Shown piece after piece: positions 34,967-44,276 of a stretch of 64,000 bases of DNA (position 1 is the stretch's first letter; each line of letters opens with the position of its first letter). Location: contig NC_087063.1 of NCBI RefSeq assembly GCF_963678635.1, positions 63,347,290 to 63,411,289 of the forward strand, read 5' to 3'. This DNA is from Symsagittifera roscoffensis. Lineage: Eukaryota > Xenacoelomorpha > Acoela > Convolutidae. The translations under genes and the position numbers were made by a program. The notes beneath the pieces were generated by a model. The model made no database searches. It saw only the letters and a program-made list of their open reading frames with translations, and was not told where the DNA came from.

Positions 34967-36775
34967 TTAGTCGTCGGGGAAAAAACCGTGGGGGAAGATG
35001 TCGTGTATTATGTCGGAATTTGTTAGTAATTTTGCTAGTATGCGAATGATGTTTTTAGTTTGAAGCAGTGGCCAAAGCAATTGAAGTGCTTTAATAGTTT
35101 TTAGTTCTTCAGTGCCAACTGCAAACTCATAAGGTGTGTTTTGGATGAGATTATATAACTTGTGATTGTATTTAGTGTTGTGAATGAATTCTAATATCGG
35201 GATTTCTATAGGTTGAATAAATTCATGTGGGATAAGGAAGGGTCTGGATTCTTCTGCGTTGAAGGTCTTCGTGATGGGACAAAAAATATACATTTGGGTT
35301 ATGGGATCATAATTGCGAAGAATACCGTGAAGGTTAGTATCTTTGATGCAATATGTGAAGTTAAGAAAAAATGGTGATGTGTATTTAGAATTAATAAATT
35401 GAAAACGGTGATGTGGTTGTCTTGATGGAGTGTGTAGATCAAAATGATTTTGTATGAAGCGATAATATGTATATGTGTGGGTTTGTTTAGTGCGTAACAT
35501 AATGTCGTGTGAGCAGTGCAAATCGCGTTCTTGTGGTGCAAGGAAATTGAAGGTTAATGAAAATAATTGAAATCTTTCTTTAAAACTTTCGTAAGCTTGC
35601 ATGTCGGTTAGTGCTTCAGAAATGACGTGGTCGAATTTGCGATCAAATATATTGAGTGTAAATACATATGGTGTTTTTATGAAGAATTTTTCTGTGATTT
35701 GTGGGTTAGCGAAACGATCATCATCTAAAAATTGGTCTTGGTTAGCTCGGATGATGTTGTGATCGTAATATTCTAGCGTATATTCGTTTGCTCGGGGTGC
35801 AGTGTATGTTTTTAGTGACTTTTTATATCCTATATAAGTAAATTGTCTATGTGTTAGTGGTGTGGTGAGTCGATATAGCATATCTTGATTTCTTTCTATA
35901 TCGATGTGAGTATTAGATAAAGGTAGGCAAAGGGGGTTAGTAAAATGATAATATGATGTCCAATGAAGTGTAGGCATTAAAACTTGTTCATCTACAAAAC
36001 TACGTGTGTCGTTAGTGTCGTTAGGGGTGTTCAAAGTATATTGTGGAAATGAAGGTAAGGTGATTGCTAAAAAATCTTTCGTGTTAGTGTGATTTGGATA
36101 ATTAATATATTCACGGGCTGTTCCTGGTTTTGTTGGAAATGGATGGTTTGGGAATTTTCTTTTGAAAGTGCGATAAGCTCTATTAGTGCTATTTGATGAT
36201 TCGGTGGATGTGGATGATGGTGCTAATGATGCGGTATAAGCTGAAGAGGGTGTAGGGGTAGGTGGGTTTGATGATTCTATTGTGGATGAAATCTGATTTA
36301 TAGTGGGGTTTTCAAGGTGGAAGGGTTGTTGTTGTAGGGTGATAAATTTATCTAGTTCTTGGGAGATTTGGGGAGTATCTGGAGAATTGGATGATCGGTC
36401 TGAATGAAATGAAGAGTAGGTTGGGGTGACTTGTGAAGCATAAGAGGGTGTAGAAATGGATGGGAGTGGGTTATTTGGTGGGATTGGTTGAAAAGGGGGT
36501 TTTGAAAAAACTGAGGAGTTGGTTTGAAAATTATTGGATGGAGATGGTTCAGAGTCTGCAAATTCATCAGGGGTTTCAATATTTGGGTTATTGAGTTGTG
36601 AAACGGAGTATAAAACTGAGATATGTGAATTAGTGTCTGAATTCATGCCTGATGTTACAATATTGGTTGGGAAATCGGGTGGCGGGAAAGCAAAAAGTGG
36701 AATTATTGTAATTGGAGTGTTGAGGTTGGTTGGATGGGAATTTGAGCGGTGTAGGGATCCAAGTTGTCGGCTCAT
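34967..36775 (-). CDS. ORF602, unknown protein encoded after env
   Basis: A 602-aa ORF of unknown function. Residues 1-205 are Ser/Pro/Thr/Asn-rich and look disordered. From about 210 (AYRTFKRKFPNHPFP) to the end it is more structured, with aromatic-rich blocks, few Cys and a Leu/Ile-rich helix near 570-590. No signal peptide, membrane segment or catalytic motif is evident. Its ATG is in the same frame as env, with only the env TAG and two sense codons between, so it could be made by readthrough or by termination-reinitiation. TAFKRxF-like wording recalls the gag1 C-terminal part (RRTFKRNTF), a weak resemblance only. A splice-donor consensus directly follows the stop. The intact 1.8-kb frame argues for recent function. 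I see no second copy in the window. Confidence 0.75.
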   Translation of the reverse strand: MSRQLGSLHRSNSHPTNLNTPITIIPLFAFPPPDFPTNIVTSGMNSDTNSHISVLYSVSQLNNPNIETPDEFADSEPSPSNNFQTNSSVFSKPPFQPIPPNNPLPSISTPSYASQVTPTYSSFHSDRSSNSPDTPQISQELDKFITLQQQPFHLENPTINQISSTIESSNPPTPTPSSAYTASLAPSSTSTESSNSTNRAYRTFKRKFPNHPFPTKPGTAREYINYPNHTNTKDFLAITLPSFPQYTLNTPNDTNDTRSFVDEQVLMPTLHWTSYYHFTNPLCLPLSNTHIDIERNQDMLYRLTTPLTHRQFTYIGYKKSLKTYTAPRANEYTLEYYDHNIIRANQDQFLDDDRFANPQITEKFFIKTPYVFTLNIFDRKFDHVISEALTDMQAYESFKERFQLFSLTFNFLAPQERDLHCSHDIMLRTKQTHTYTYYRFIQNHFDLHTPSRQPHHRFQFINSKYTSPFFLNFTYCIKDTNLHGILRNYDPITQMYIFCPITKTFNAEESRPFLIPHEFIQPIEIPILEFIHNTKYNHKLYNLIQNTPYEFAVGTEELKTIKALQLLWPLLQTKNIIRILAKLLTNSDIIHDIFPHGFFPDD

Positions 36776-36781
36776 CGTGGG

Positions 36782-39382
36782 CTAAAAAAAATTATTATTT
36801 TGAGACTGAAAAGCGGTGGTATGGGGTTGTTCTATAATTTGTTCATATGTATTTTCATCTAGTGAATGATGTGTCATTATATGTTGAATGGGACTTTGTG
36901 ATATGGTTGGTCTAAAATTTGGATTACGTGTTATTGCTAAATTTCGAAAATTTCGTGGGACTAGGGATAATGGATGGTTATGTGGTAGGGGTGGCAACTG
37001 TGGTGCTGTGGGCGTTATTTCTACATTGTTATGTTCTTCGTCATATGTGTTCTGTCTTGTTGCTATTTTTGTGTTGTATTCTTTTATTTGTGCGTCTAAA
37101 AGAATTTTGTTTATTGATGATGAAAAAATTCCAAAAAATCCTGCAAATAGTATCCTTGCTTGTCTATTTACTTGTGTGTGTATAGCGCATGTATTATAGA
37201 TTCCTTTTAAAAGTGAAAAAAGAAATTCTATAAAGTTAAACATTGCGTATAAAATAGTTAATTTTTCTAAGATGTAATAGGGCCATCCTAGAAAATCAAG
37301 AATTTCATTTTTGAGTGTAACAAAGCTAAAAATATTTATAGGTGAGACATCTTGTGGTCGGTTTTTTTCACCGTTTAGATATATATAGTCTTTAATGTCT
37401 TTAAAATATCCGCTATAGTCTTGTGTATAAATATCTGCAAATCCTGCGGTTTCGGCAAGTTTGCGTAAGTTTTGGTCAATTGATTGTCTTTGTATAGTGT
37501 CCATTTGTGTTAATAATTCTTGGAATTGTTGTGTTCTAATGTGATGTTGGATATCGGATTTTGAATATATTCCAATTGACTGTAGGTCAATATTTGGGTT
37601 TCGGGCAATAGCTCTAATGCTTTCAGGTGAAAATTTTTTGAGTGATTGCATTAATGTGGGATATGGGGTAAAAAGGTAATATTTATCTTCATCAGGGTTC
37701 AGTTGTACTACATTGTGGCTATTTTCTGATCCACATGGGACTGCGGTATCCCAGAAATAGGTTCGTCTTGAAAGTGTGTCAACGAAATGTACTTTATTCT
37801 TATAAAAGATAGGGATTCTTTTATAGCATCGTTTATCTTCAAAAACATATAGTGGTGATACTTTTTTGGTACAGGTATAGAACCATAAAATGTTTCCTTC
37901 ATAGTCTAAAAAATTTGATCTATTTCCTGATAGTAAATATCCTGCGTAGGGTATTTTTAATACTGCTAGTGCAAGTGATTGTAGGATTTGTGTCCTTTCT
38001 AATTCGCATAGTTGCTGAAGTGTTTCTAATTCAGAGAGTGACATTTCTTGAAAAATTCGGCTAATTGTGTAGTCTAATTTCATATCTAAGTGAATATCAT
38101 AGTGGATATTACCGAAATATGTACTATTCATTAGTGATAGTTCTTGTAAACGTGTGCTTCTAGTGTTATGGGGCTTTAGATGTCCACCAGGTTGACCTTT
38201 ACTTTTTTGAAAATCAACTGGTATATATGATGTTCCTTCGTTTATAGGGTGACTTGTGGCGTATGGGTCGATTTTTACTTTTCCAGTGGTCATGTCGAAT
38301 CCTTTTTCGTATTCAACTAATATTTCGGAGTATTGTGTTTTGTGAAGTGGATTTCTGTATTTACATGCAAGTTCTGTTTCTTGATATATTTGAAAACGTG
38401 TCAATTTATTTTCTATATTGTGTATGTTTCTAAAATTAGAACTTTGTTTTCGTGATGGATTTATTTGTTCATATGGGATTGATTGTATAAAATATTTTTC
38501 GTGAAATTTTATCATACGAGCGTGTATTTTTGCTACTTGAAATGTTGTACATGTGTCTTCGGGGAACCAAACAATTGTTGCTTGTGTTCGTGTTGTAGGG
38601 TCACAATAGCCTTGATCGTTTTTACAGGGTAATCTAATTCTTTGATAGATCATTGTGTTGTCAGATAAATCGCGTGTGAGTTGTATTTTTTCGAGTTGTA
38701 TTTTCCAATCGAAAAACATGATTTCTTGATATCCTTTATTTTTTGTGTCTGCTTTGCAGTTTGATGGGTTATTTATACCAATGTGTGGTATCCAGTGTTT
38801 ATCGTGTATGTCATAAGTTAATCTTCCGTGTGCGCCGTTGTATGGGTATTTTTCATCTAGTTTTATATGTCCTTGATATCTTTCAAGTTCTGCTTGATGT
38901 ACAGAATCTGCAAAAACTTGGAAATATACTAATTTTCTATCTGTGTTTTTATTTCTTGTGATATTTAGTCTGAGTAACTCGTTTTTACAATCTTCGGGAT
39001 TGAGATGTAAAAGTCGTTCGATATTACTCTGGTAGAATGATTCGTGGTCAAGTCGGTTTTTATTTCCATTTGAGACTTGTGAACAATGTACTTTCTTTTC
39101 AGAAAATGTTGCTGTGAATTTATATCCTATGACTGTTGTTGCTCGGGCTTTTGAATAAAGTGTCGCTATTACATTTGTAGTTTCTATAGCTTGTGGTTCT
39201 GTTTCGCATTGTGATACTTGATTTATTGCATATTTGTGTAGTGTTTTTTGTTCATTTTCTTCACAATCGTAATGTGTTACTAATAAATCTTGGGGTCCTG
39301 TGCGGGGGGAAGGGTTTATGTTTTGATTGGAGATTACTAGAAAAAAGAGTTGGAGAAAAATTAATATTTTTAGAATATACAT
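36782..39382 (-). CDS. env: Envelope-like glycoprotein of element E
   Basis: An 866-aa class I-topology membrane protein. Residues 1-18 form a signal peptide (hydrophobic ILKILIFLQLFFLVIS). The ectodomain (about 19-696) has spaced Cys at 40, 59, 100, 132, 209, 253, 260, 278, 340, 459, 504, 519 and 550, and N-glycosylation sequons at N140, N419 and N487. One strong transmembrane segment lies at about 700-727, with a Cys at 732 and a Pro/Asn-rich tail of about 135 residues. A second weakly hydrophobic stretch is at 743-756. It lies downstream of integrase, as retroviral env genes do. The early Cys pattern and length remind me of jingchuvirus-type glycoproteins known to have been captured by some LTR retroelements, but this is low-confidence. 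No furin-type site is obvious. An old remnant is at 30,740-31,690. Confidence 0.8.
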   Translation of the reverse strand: MYILKILIFLQLFFLVISNQNINPSPRTGPQDLLVTHYDCEENEQKTLHKYAINQVSQCETEPQAIETTNVIATLYSKARATTVIGYKFTATFSEKKVHCSQVSNGNKNRLDHESFYQSNIERLLHLNPEDCKNELLRLNITRNKNTDRKLVYFQVFADSVHQAELERYQGHIKLDEKYPYNGAHGRLTYDIHDKHWIPHIGINNPSNCKADTKNKGYQEIMFFDWKIQLEKIQLTRDLSDNTMIYQRIRLPCKNDQGYCDPTTRTQATIVWFPEDTCTTFQVAKIHARMIKFHEKYFIQSIPYEQINPSRKQSSNFRNIHNIENKLTRFQIYQETELACKYRNPLHKTQYSEILVEYEKGFDMTTGKVKIDPYATSHPINEGTSYIPVDFQKSKGQPGGHLKPHNTRSTRLQELSLMNSTYFGNIHYDIHLDMKLDYTISRIFQEMSLSELETLQQLCELERTQILQSLALAVLKIPYAGYLLSGNRSNFLDYEGNILWFYTCTKKVSPLYVFEDKRCYKRIPIFYKNKVHFVDTLSRRTYFWDTAVPCGSENSHNVVQLNPDEDKYYLFTPYPTLMQSLKKFSPESIRAIARNPNIDLQSIGIYSKSDIQHHIRTQQFQELLTQMDTIQRQSIDQNLRKLAETAGFADIYTQDYSGYFKDIKDYIYLNGEKNRPQDVSPINIFSFVTLKNEILDFLGWPYYILEKLTILYAMFNFIEFLFSLLKGIYNTCAIHTQVNRQARILFAGFFGIFSSSINKILLDAQIKEYNTKIATRQNTYDEEHNNVEITPTAPQLPPLPHNHPLSLVPRNFRNLAITRNPNFRPTISQSPIQHIMTHHSLDENTYEQIIEQPHTTAFQSQNNNFF

Positions 39383-39455
39383 GTGTATGATAATCCTGAG
39401 TATGGGTTATAAAATGTGATGTAACAATTGTCTTTTTGGTATATCTGTCGTTTTT

Positions 39456-40523
39456 TTATATTACTTCAGTTGTTATAAATTGTGGTGGTAGTGATTGAGC
39501 TGTTATATTTGGCGGGTTTAATGGGTAGGGATGTTGAGTAATGTTGTTTAGTTTAACCGTTATTTCAAATTTTAATTGTAGACTATTTTGTTGGAGTATT
39601 TGGATGTTATGATCACGAATGTCTTCGTGGATGTCTTGTCTATATTGTAGTCTATTGAGTGCCCAGTTGTGGAGTCGGTTATTTTCTGGGTGTTGTCCAA
39701 ATAATGTTGGAGGTGCTGTGAATGTATTCCAGTCTAGTCTTAAAGGAATATTTGTTGATGATTGTTCTCGATATCTAGCGTCGAGGTTATTTGGGAAATT
39801 TAAGTTAAAAGGCGTTGGTGAAATCTGGCTTATTGATGGTGTTGATGGTAGTGATAATGTTTCTGGTAGTGATGAGGATGTTGTTGTATCCGTAGAAATA
39901 TCTATTGGATCATTGATTAATTTTGGTTCACCTTGTGTGAATGAATGTGTTGTCCAATATGGTAGTCGTGATGTTTGGTTTGTGGGGTTAAAGGGATTTT
40001 CACGTATTTGTTCAGATGTTGGTGTTGAACCTAAGTAATCTGAGGGTAGGCTTGAGGTGCTACGTTGTGAAAGAAGCGTAGGGGTTTCTGGTAATATACC
40101 AATGGGGTTTTCTGGAGTACTTTGTGATGGGGATTGAGGTATATCAAAATGAACTCGGGGAGTTTGAAAATTTCTGTTTCGTCGAGGATGTATAATTTGT
40201 CTATTTATTTCGACTGTATTTTGGTTTTGACTAGGATTTCGTATTCTACTTAATTCTTGTGATAGTGTTGGGTATAAGTTATATGTTGGTTTGCTTAGAG
40301 GTGCTTGTCGTTGAACTGGTTCTAGTGGTTCAGATAAGCGAGCGTGTCGTTCTTCAAAAGTATATGGGTTATCTTGAAAGGAAATTCGTGTGGATGTTTG
40401 GGGGTTTTGGGTAGTTGAAGGTGGTGTTGGGTTATCTTGGGATGATGTCGGTGAAGACTGACTGTGTGATTGTTGATTAGCAATTTTTGATGGTTTTTTA
40501 TTTATTCTTTTAGTGGAAAAATT
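39456..40523 (-). CDS. S/P ORF: Ser/Pro-rich frame without ATG
   Basis: A frame of 355 sense codons with no ATG anywhere, from after an in-frame TAA (40,524-40,526) to TAA at 39,456-39,458. The first 200 residues are rich in Ser, Pro, Thr, Gln and Asn; residues about 245-355 are more regular (NNRLHNWALNRLQYRQDI, later QLKFEITVKLNN). It is +1 relative to TMb, which it overlaps. In copy B (47,938-48,424) the frame has no TAA at this point and opens directly after a TTCTCTTTCTAG that looks like a splice acceptor. A homologous frame without ATG at its beginning is at 29,956-30,420. Expression by splicing, frameshift from TMb or non-ATG start are all possible. It ends 73 bases before the env ATG. 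Confidence 0.65.
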   Translation of the reverse strand, partial: NFSTKRINKKPSKIANQQSHSQSSPTSSQDNPTPPSTTQNPQTSTRISFQDNPYTFEERHARLSEPLEPVQRQAPLSKPTYNLYPTLSQELSRIRNPSQNQNTVEINRQIIHPRRNRNFQTPRVHFDIPQSPSQSTPENPIGILPETPTLLSQRSTSSLPSDYLGSTPTSEQIRENPFNPTNQTSRLPYWTTHSFTQGEPKLINDPIDISTDTTTSSSLPETLSLPSTPSISQISPTPFNLNFPNNLDARYREQSSTNIPLRLDWNTFTAPPTLFGQHPENNRLHNWALNRLQYRQDIHEDIRDHNIQILQQNSLQLKFEITVKLNNITQHPYPLNPPNITAQSLPPQFITTEVI

Positions 40524-40698
40524 TTAGTTTATTATAGTATTCTTCTAGAAAGAGAATTGGGAGGATTTTTGCTAGGGCGAATGTGATGATTGCTTTCTTT
40601 ATACATTTGCATATTGTCAAGATGAGGGATGATAGAAATGTTATAAAAATTACAAATAGTAAAAAAATATCTGTTCTACTAAAAATGGTTCGTATCAT
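40510..40698 (-). CDS. TMb, small hydrophobic protein (copy A)
   Basis: 62 aa with two predicted membrane helices (about 10-30 and 36-52) separated by a short CKCIKK basic loop with two Cys, and an EEYYNK tail. Its ATG overlaps the TGA of TMa (ATGA, 40,698-40,695), typical of coupled termination-reinitiation. Size and topology resemble viroporins; no sequence match is claimed. Copy B at 48,390-48,578 differs at three residues. Confidence 0.55.
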   Translation of the reverse strand: MIRTIFSRTDIFLLFVIFITFLSSLILTICKCIKKAIITFALAKILPILFLEEYYNKLKFFH

Positions 40699-40925
40699 TT
40701 AGATACGTTTTGTGAATCGTACCTGTGGATATAGTCAATAGCTTTCGAAAGTTGGAGGTATAGTTCAAATATGGAATAGAAAATTAAAAAAATATTGCAA
40801 AAAATGATTAAGATTATTACAAAAGATTCAAAGGTATCAAAAAGAAATATGATTAAAAGTTTAAATATCGTTAAAAAGTTTATGAGAATGTTAAGAATTA
40901 TGTTGACTGGTCGAGAGAAGAGCAT
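40695..40925 (-). CDS. TMa, small hydrophobic protein (copy A)
   Basis: 76 aa with two long hydrophobic stretches (about 8-30 and 34-56) separated by DTFES, then a polar C-terminus (AIDYIHRYDSQNVSK). Identical to copy B at 48,575-48,805; a DNA-level remnant of the same gene lies at 29,255-29,475. It precedes TMb with an ATGA overlap. Role unknown; a membrane-permeabilising or budding role is inference from size and topology. Confidence 0.55.
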   Translation of the reverse strand: MLFSRPVNIILNILINFLTIFKLLIIFLFDTFESFVIILIIFCNIFLIFYSIFELYLQLSKAIDYIHRYDSQNVSK

Positions 40926-41519
40926 TTAAGAAATGGCTTCTCGATCGAATATTTTTTGGTGTTTGAGGCAATTTTCAAGTGTGGTCGAATTATTTATTGG
41001 TTTTTTGACAAGTGGGTTGAGTTTTGTGAAAAATTGTTGGGGGCAAATTTTATGGTGATCGGGAGGTCTTCTTTTTCTTTATTTTTATTTGTCAAATGAT
41101 CTGGGGTATTTTTGAGATTTTATACTTTAGGCTAATTAAAATGGTCGTTCTTTTACTTTAGGCTAATTTAACATATTTGTTTTGGGGGGTATTTGAGGTC
41201 TGAGTTGGGGAAATATTGTTGATTTTTGGGTTATTAGATAAGGGAGGGTTATGATATTATGGTGATATTTATTTTAGTTGTCAAGTTGGAGTGGTTTGCT
41301 TATTTTTGACCTGGAGGTCGCAAAGTTATAGTTATAGATATGCCTGGAGTTTTAATATCGTTCGTCTAGTTGATTTGTGCTAGAGTTAGAGAAGGTGACG
41401 GATCGGATGAATCCTATTGGCTAATTATGAACTAGAGTCGCTGCGTGTTTGTCAGCATGTTATTTTGAAAAATGAAAGTTCAAAATATTTCAGAGGTGCA
41501 AAGATTATGAAATATAAAA
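40926..41519 (-). other. Spacer between integrase and TMa (copy A)
   Basis: About 600 bases without a supported ORF. It contains a direct repeat of ACTTTAGGCTAATT (plus-strand 41,128-41,141 and 41,156-41,169) and a TGACCTGGAGGTCG inverted repeat near 41,308-41,321. It may carry signals for a subgenomic RNA of the downstream ORFs. Confidence 0.45.
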
Positions 41520-42656
41520 TTAAAGCTGTTTTTGAAATTCGACTTTCTTTAATATTTTAGATTGTGGGATGAATGTTTTATAGTTTTTACGTGGTTGGTT
41601 TCTAAGTCGTGATGACTCTCTATGTTCTGATTTGTCGATTTGTTCTTGGGGTATTATTTTTTCTGTCAATTTTCTATTTTTTCTTTCTTTTTGAGGTATA
41701 TTTTGATCTAGCTTTTTTGTATTGTTTTTCGTTGTAGCTGATTTTTTATTTTGGTTTTCGAGATGAATGTCATGTTGTTCCTTTATTTTATTCTCCGTAT
41801 GTGGGTTATTTTGAATAATTTTTAAACCTGTGAAAGAATATAATTGAGTTAGTTCGCGTAGTGCGTATTCTTTTGGGTAATAAGGTAATAGATTGTTTCG
41901 ATGTTGAACAATTTCTTTTTTGTCTGAGTCGGTGATTTTATATGTGACATCAATGGGTTTGGCAATTATTTGGTATGGTCCTTTACGAAGGGGTTGTAAT
42001 TTTTTAGAAATTCCTTTTTGAGTGTTAAAATTGGGTATTAAAACAAATGTTCCAATTTTTAAATCGGAGGCTGGTGTAAAGTGTGAATTTATTGGTTCAT
42101 TAATGTTTTGCCTTTGTAACAACTTTTTTGTTACTTTTTGGTAAATTTCATTGTGTTTTTTATCTCTGTTTAAAATCCATTCGGTGTGTGTACCGGAGGC
42201 TAATTTAAGAATTTGTGGGTGATGAAAATGATCTTCATCGTGTGTGTGTAAAGGTAGGTTATAACAAATTGAGTCTATATTCGGTTGACAATGACTTTGT
42301 GCATTTTTATGAGAGTTTGCTGTAAACATAATTGGTTTGCGTGGCTTTTGATTAAAAACCATTTCATATGGTGACATTCCTAGAGTTGTCGTGATTTGTG
42401 AATTATATGCTAAGGGAAATAGTTTTACATCTGCTGACCATTCGGTGTATTTTGTATCATTTCCATTGATGATACATCTAAGATATTCTTGTAGTGAACG
42501 GTTCGTACCTTCGACTAAGCCGTTTGTCCAAGGTGCGTGAGATGTACGTGGTTTGTGTTTGATGTTATATAAATGACATAGTGTGATGATTTCATTATTT
42601 ATGAATTCCGTACCGTTGTCTGTAACTAAAATTTCTGGTAGTCCGAATTTGGCTAT
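41520..42656 (-). pseudogene. pol: Integrase second half (copy A)
   Basis: An open frame of 378 codons following the in-frame TAG at 42,657-42,659. It starts within the catalytic core: TDNGTEF (second Asp, about 42,620) and NGLVEG (catalytic Glu, about 42,515), so the D,D-35-E set is complete across the stop. A GPY-type C-terminal domain follows (LRKGPYQII, then KEIVQHRNNLLPYYP), then a long Lys/Asn/Glu-rich tail of about 130 residues. The first Met (42,377) lies beyond the catalytic residues, so an independent active product is unlikely. Confidence 0.8.
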
Positions 42657-44276
42657 CTAGTGTTCATAAAGTGTTGTGTAAGCGTAATAAGCGTTACAAT
42701 GTGGTACTGGGTTAAGTGCTACATAATGTGTAAATGCGTCAACAATTACCATAATGTAAGAGTTTCCTTCGGATGATGGTGAAATTGGTCCTTTTGTATC
42801 AAATGAAATACGGTGGTTAAAGTACAAACTTTGTCCTTTAAAGTCTTGTTTTTGTGCTATTTGTTTTTGATTTGGATAAGGTTTATTTAGCTGACATACT
42901 ATACAATCATTGCTTAGTACTTTTATCCAAATTGGTGCATTTGGAAAATAAAAGTTTTGTATGAAATTTGAATATGTTTTCTCTGATCCAGGGTGTCCTT
43001 TAATGTTTTGTGTATGTGAGATATTAAAAGCTATGAGAATCATACTTGAAGGGAGACAGGGAACTGTAGATTCATTTAATTGGTATTCTAGAAGGTCTGT
43101 GTTTTCATTAATTGTTGTATTATTAAATTTTCGAAAATATCGGAGGAGTGTTTTATTTCCTAATATTGTTGTATCTGCCTTTACGGGTTTAGTTTTATAT
43201 TTGTGCCATGATTTTAGTTGTCTAATTATTGGGTCAAGATTTTGATATTGTTTCAAAGTATTAATTGTAATTTTATCTGTTGGGGGGAGAAAAATGTTTT
43301 CTATTTCTAATTTAGATAAAGGAATTGTATCAAGTGGGTCATGGAGGTCAAAAACTTGATTTCTTGTGTATTTTGAATCGTTTGTTTGCGGTCCTGATAA
43401 ATTTATTTTATCAGTTAGATTTTCTTTTTCAATTAACGGAAAAAGGTCTTTTTTATGCGGGTGTTGTTTTACTCTTTTTTGTTGGGTGTTATTTTTTATC
43501 CATTGTGAATATGGAATTGGTTTAAAAGTTGATGTTCCAAGTAGATCAACTTCGTAGTGGTTATTTTGGCAATCTAAATAAAGTGGGAAGTGTTGTAGAT
43601 TATTTGTTTGTGATTGTTCAACGTCAGTTTTTACTGCATATTTGCATTCTAGTCGGGGTGATGTTTCGTTTTCTGCAAGGTAAAATTTTATATTTTTGGG
43701 TATTTCAACTGTAGTTTTACGTGTAAGTAATTCAGGTGGTGTATTTCGACTTAAAGTGTCTGGTAATGCAAGATTCTTTCCTGCTGTCCAAACTATATGT
43801 AAGTTTGGGAATTTCATTAGAATTAATTGAAATCTATAAACTCGGTGATTTGGATTAGATTTTTGTGTAAAGAGAAAAATGATTGGTTTGTGATCTGTGA
43901 ATAGAACTGTTGGATGTTTTGATCCAAGTATCAGAAATTCATATTCTGTTAGTGTATATATTATGGCTGTACATTCTCTCATTAGAGTTGAGAGTCGTAG
44001 CTCTGCTTGAGTGAATAATCGAGAATTTGCTGATATAAGATTCATTTTGTTTGTGCCATTGTGTGATTGTAATAATGCTGCGCCGATGCCAAAATTCGAA
44101 GCATCGCACATTGCATAGAATGGTTGATTTGGATCTGGAATTGTATTTGAAATTTGTTCAGTTAAGAGTTTTTTAATTTCTTTAAATCGTTATTGATGTT
44201 CTGTGTTCCATTCAAAATTATTTTGTTGTCTAAGTATATTATAGAATGGTCTTAGGTATAATTGCATTTTATAGAC
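42657..44276 (-). pseudogene. pol: RNase H and integrase first half (copy A)
   Basis: Continues in the RT frame. An in-frame TAA at 44,190-44,192 interrupts the RNase H start; copy B reads an Ala codon there. Then come RNase H motifs (MCDASNFG Asp; MRECTA Glu; LFTDHKP Asp), a connection rich in charged residues, the integrase HHCC zinc finger (H366, H373, C403, C406 numbered from the Met at 44,111) and the first catalytic Asp in ISFDTKGP (D438). It ends at TAG 42,657-42,659 in the middle of the core. Confidence 0.85.

Noticed and set aside
36534-37199. Plus-strand ORFs of 83-103 codons, some hydrophobic
   Set aside because: Antisense shadows of env and ORF602.
39619-40038. 139-codon plus-strand ORF
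   Set aside because: Shadow of the minus-strand S/P frame; its Val/Gly/Ser composition mirrors Pro/Ser codons of the other strand, and the S/P frame is the one conserved at 29,956-30,420.
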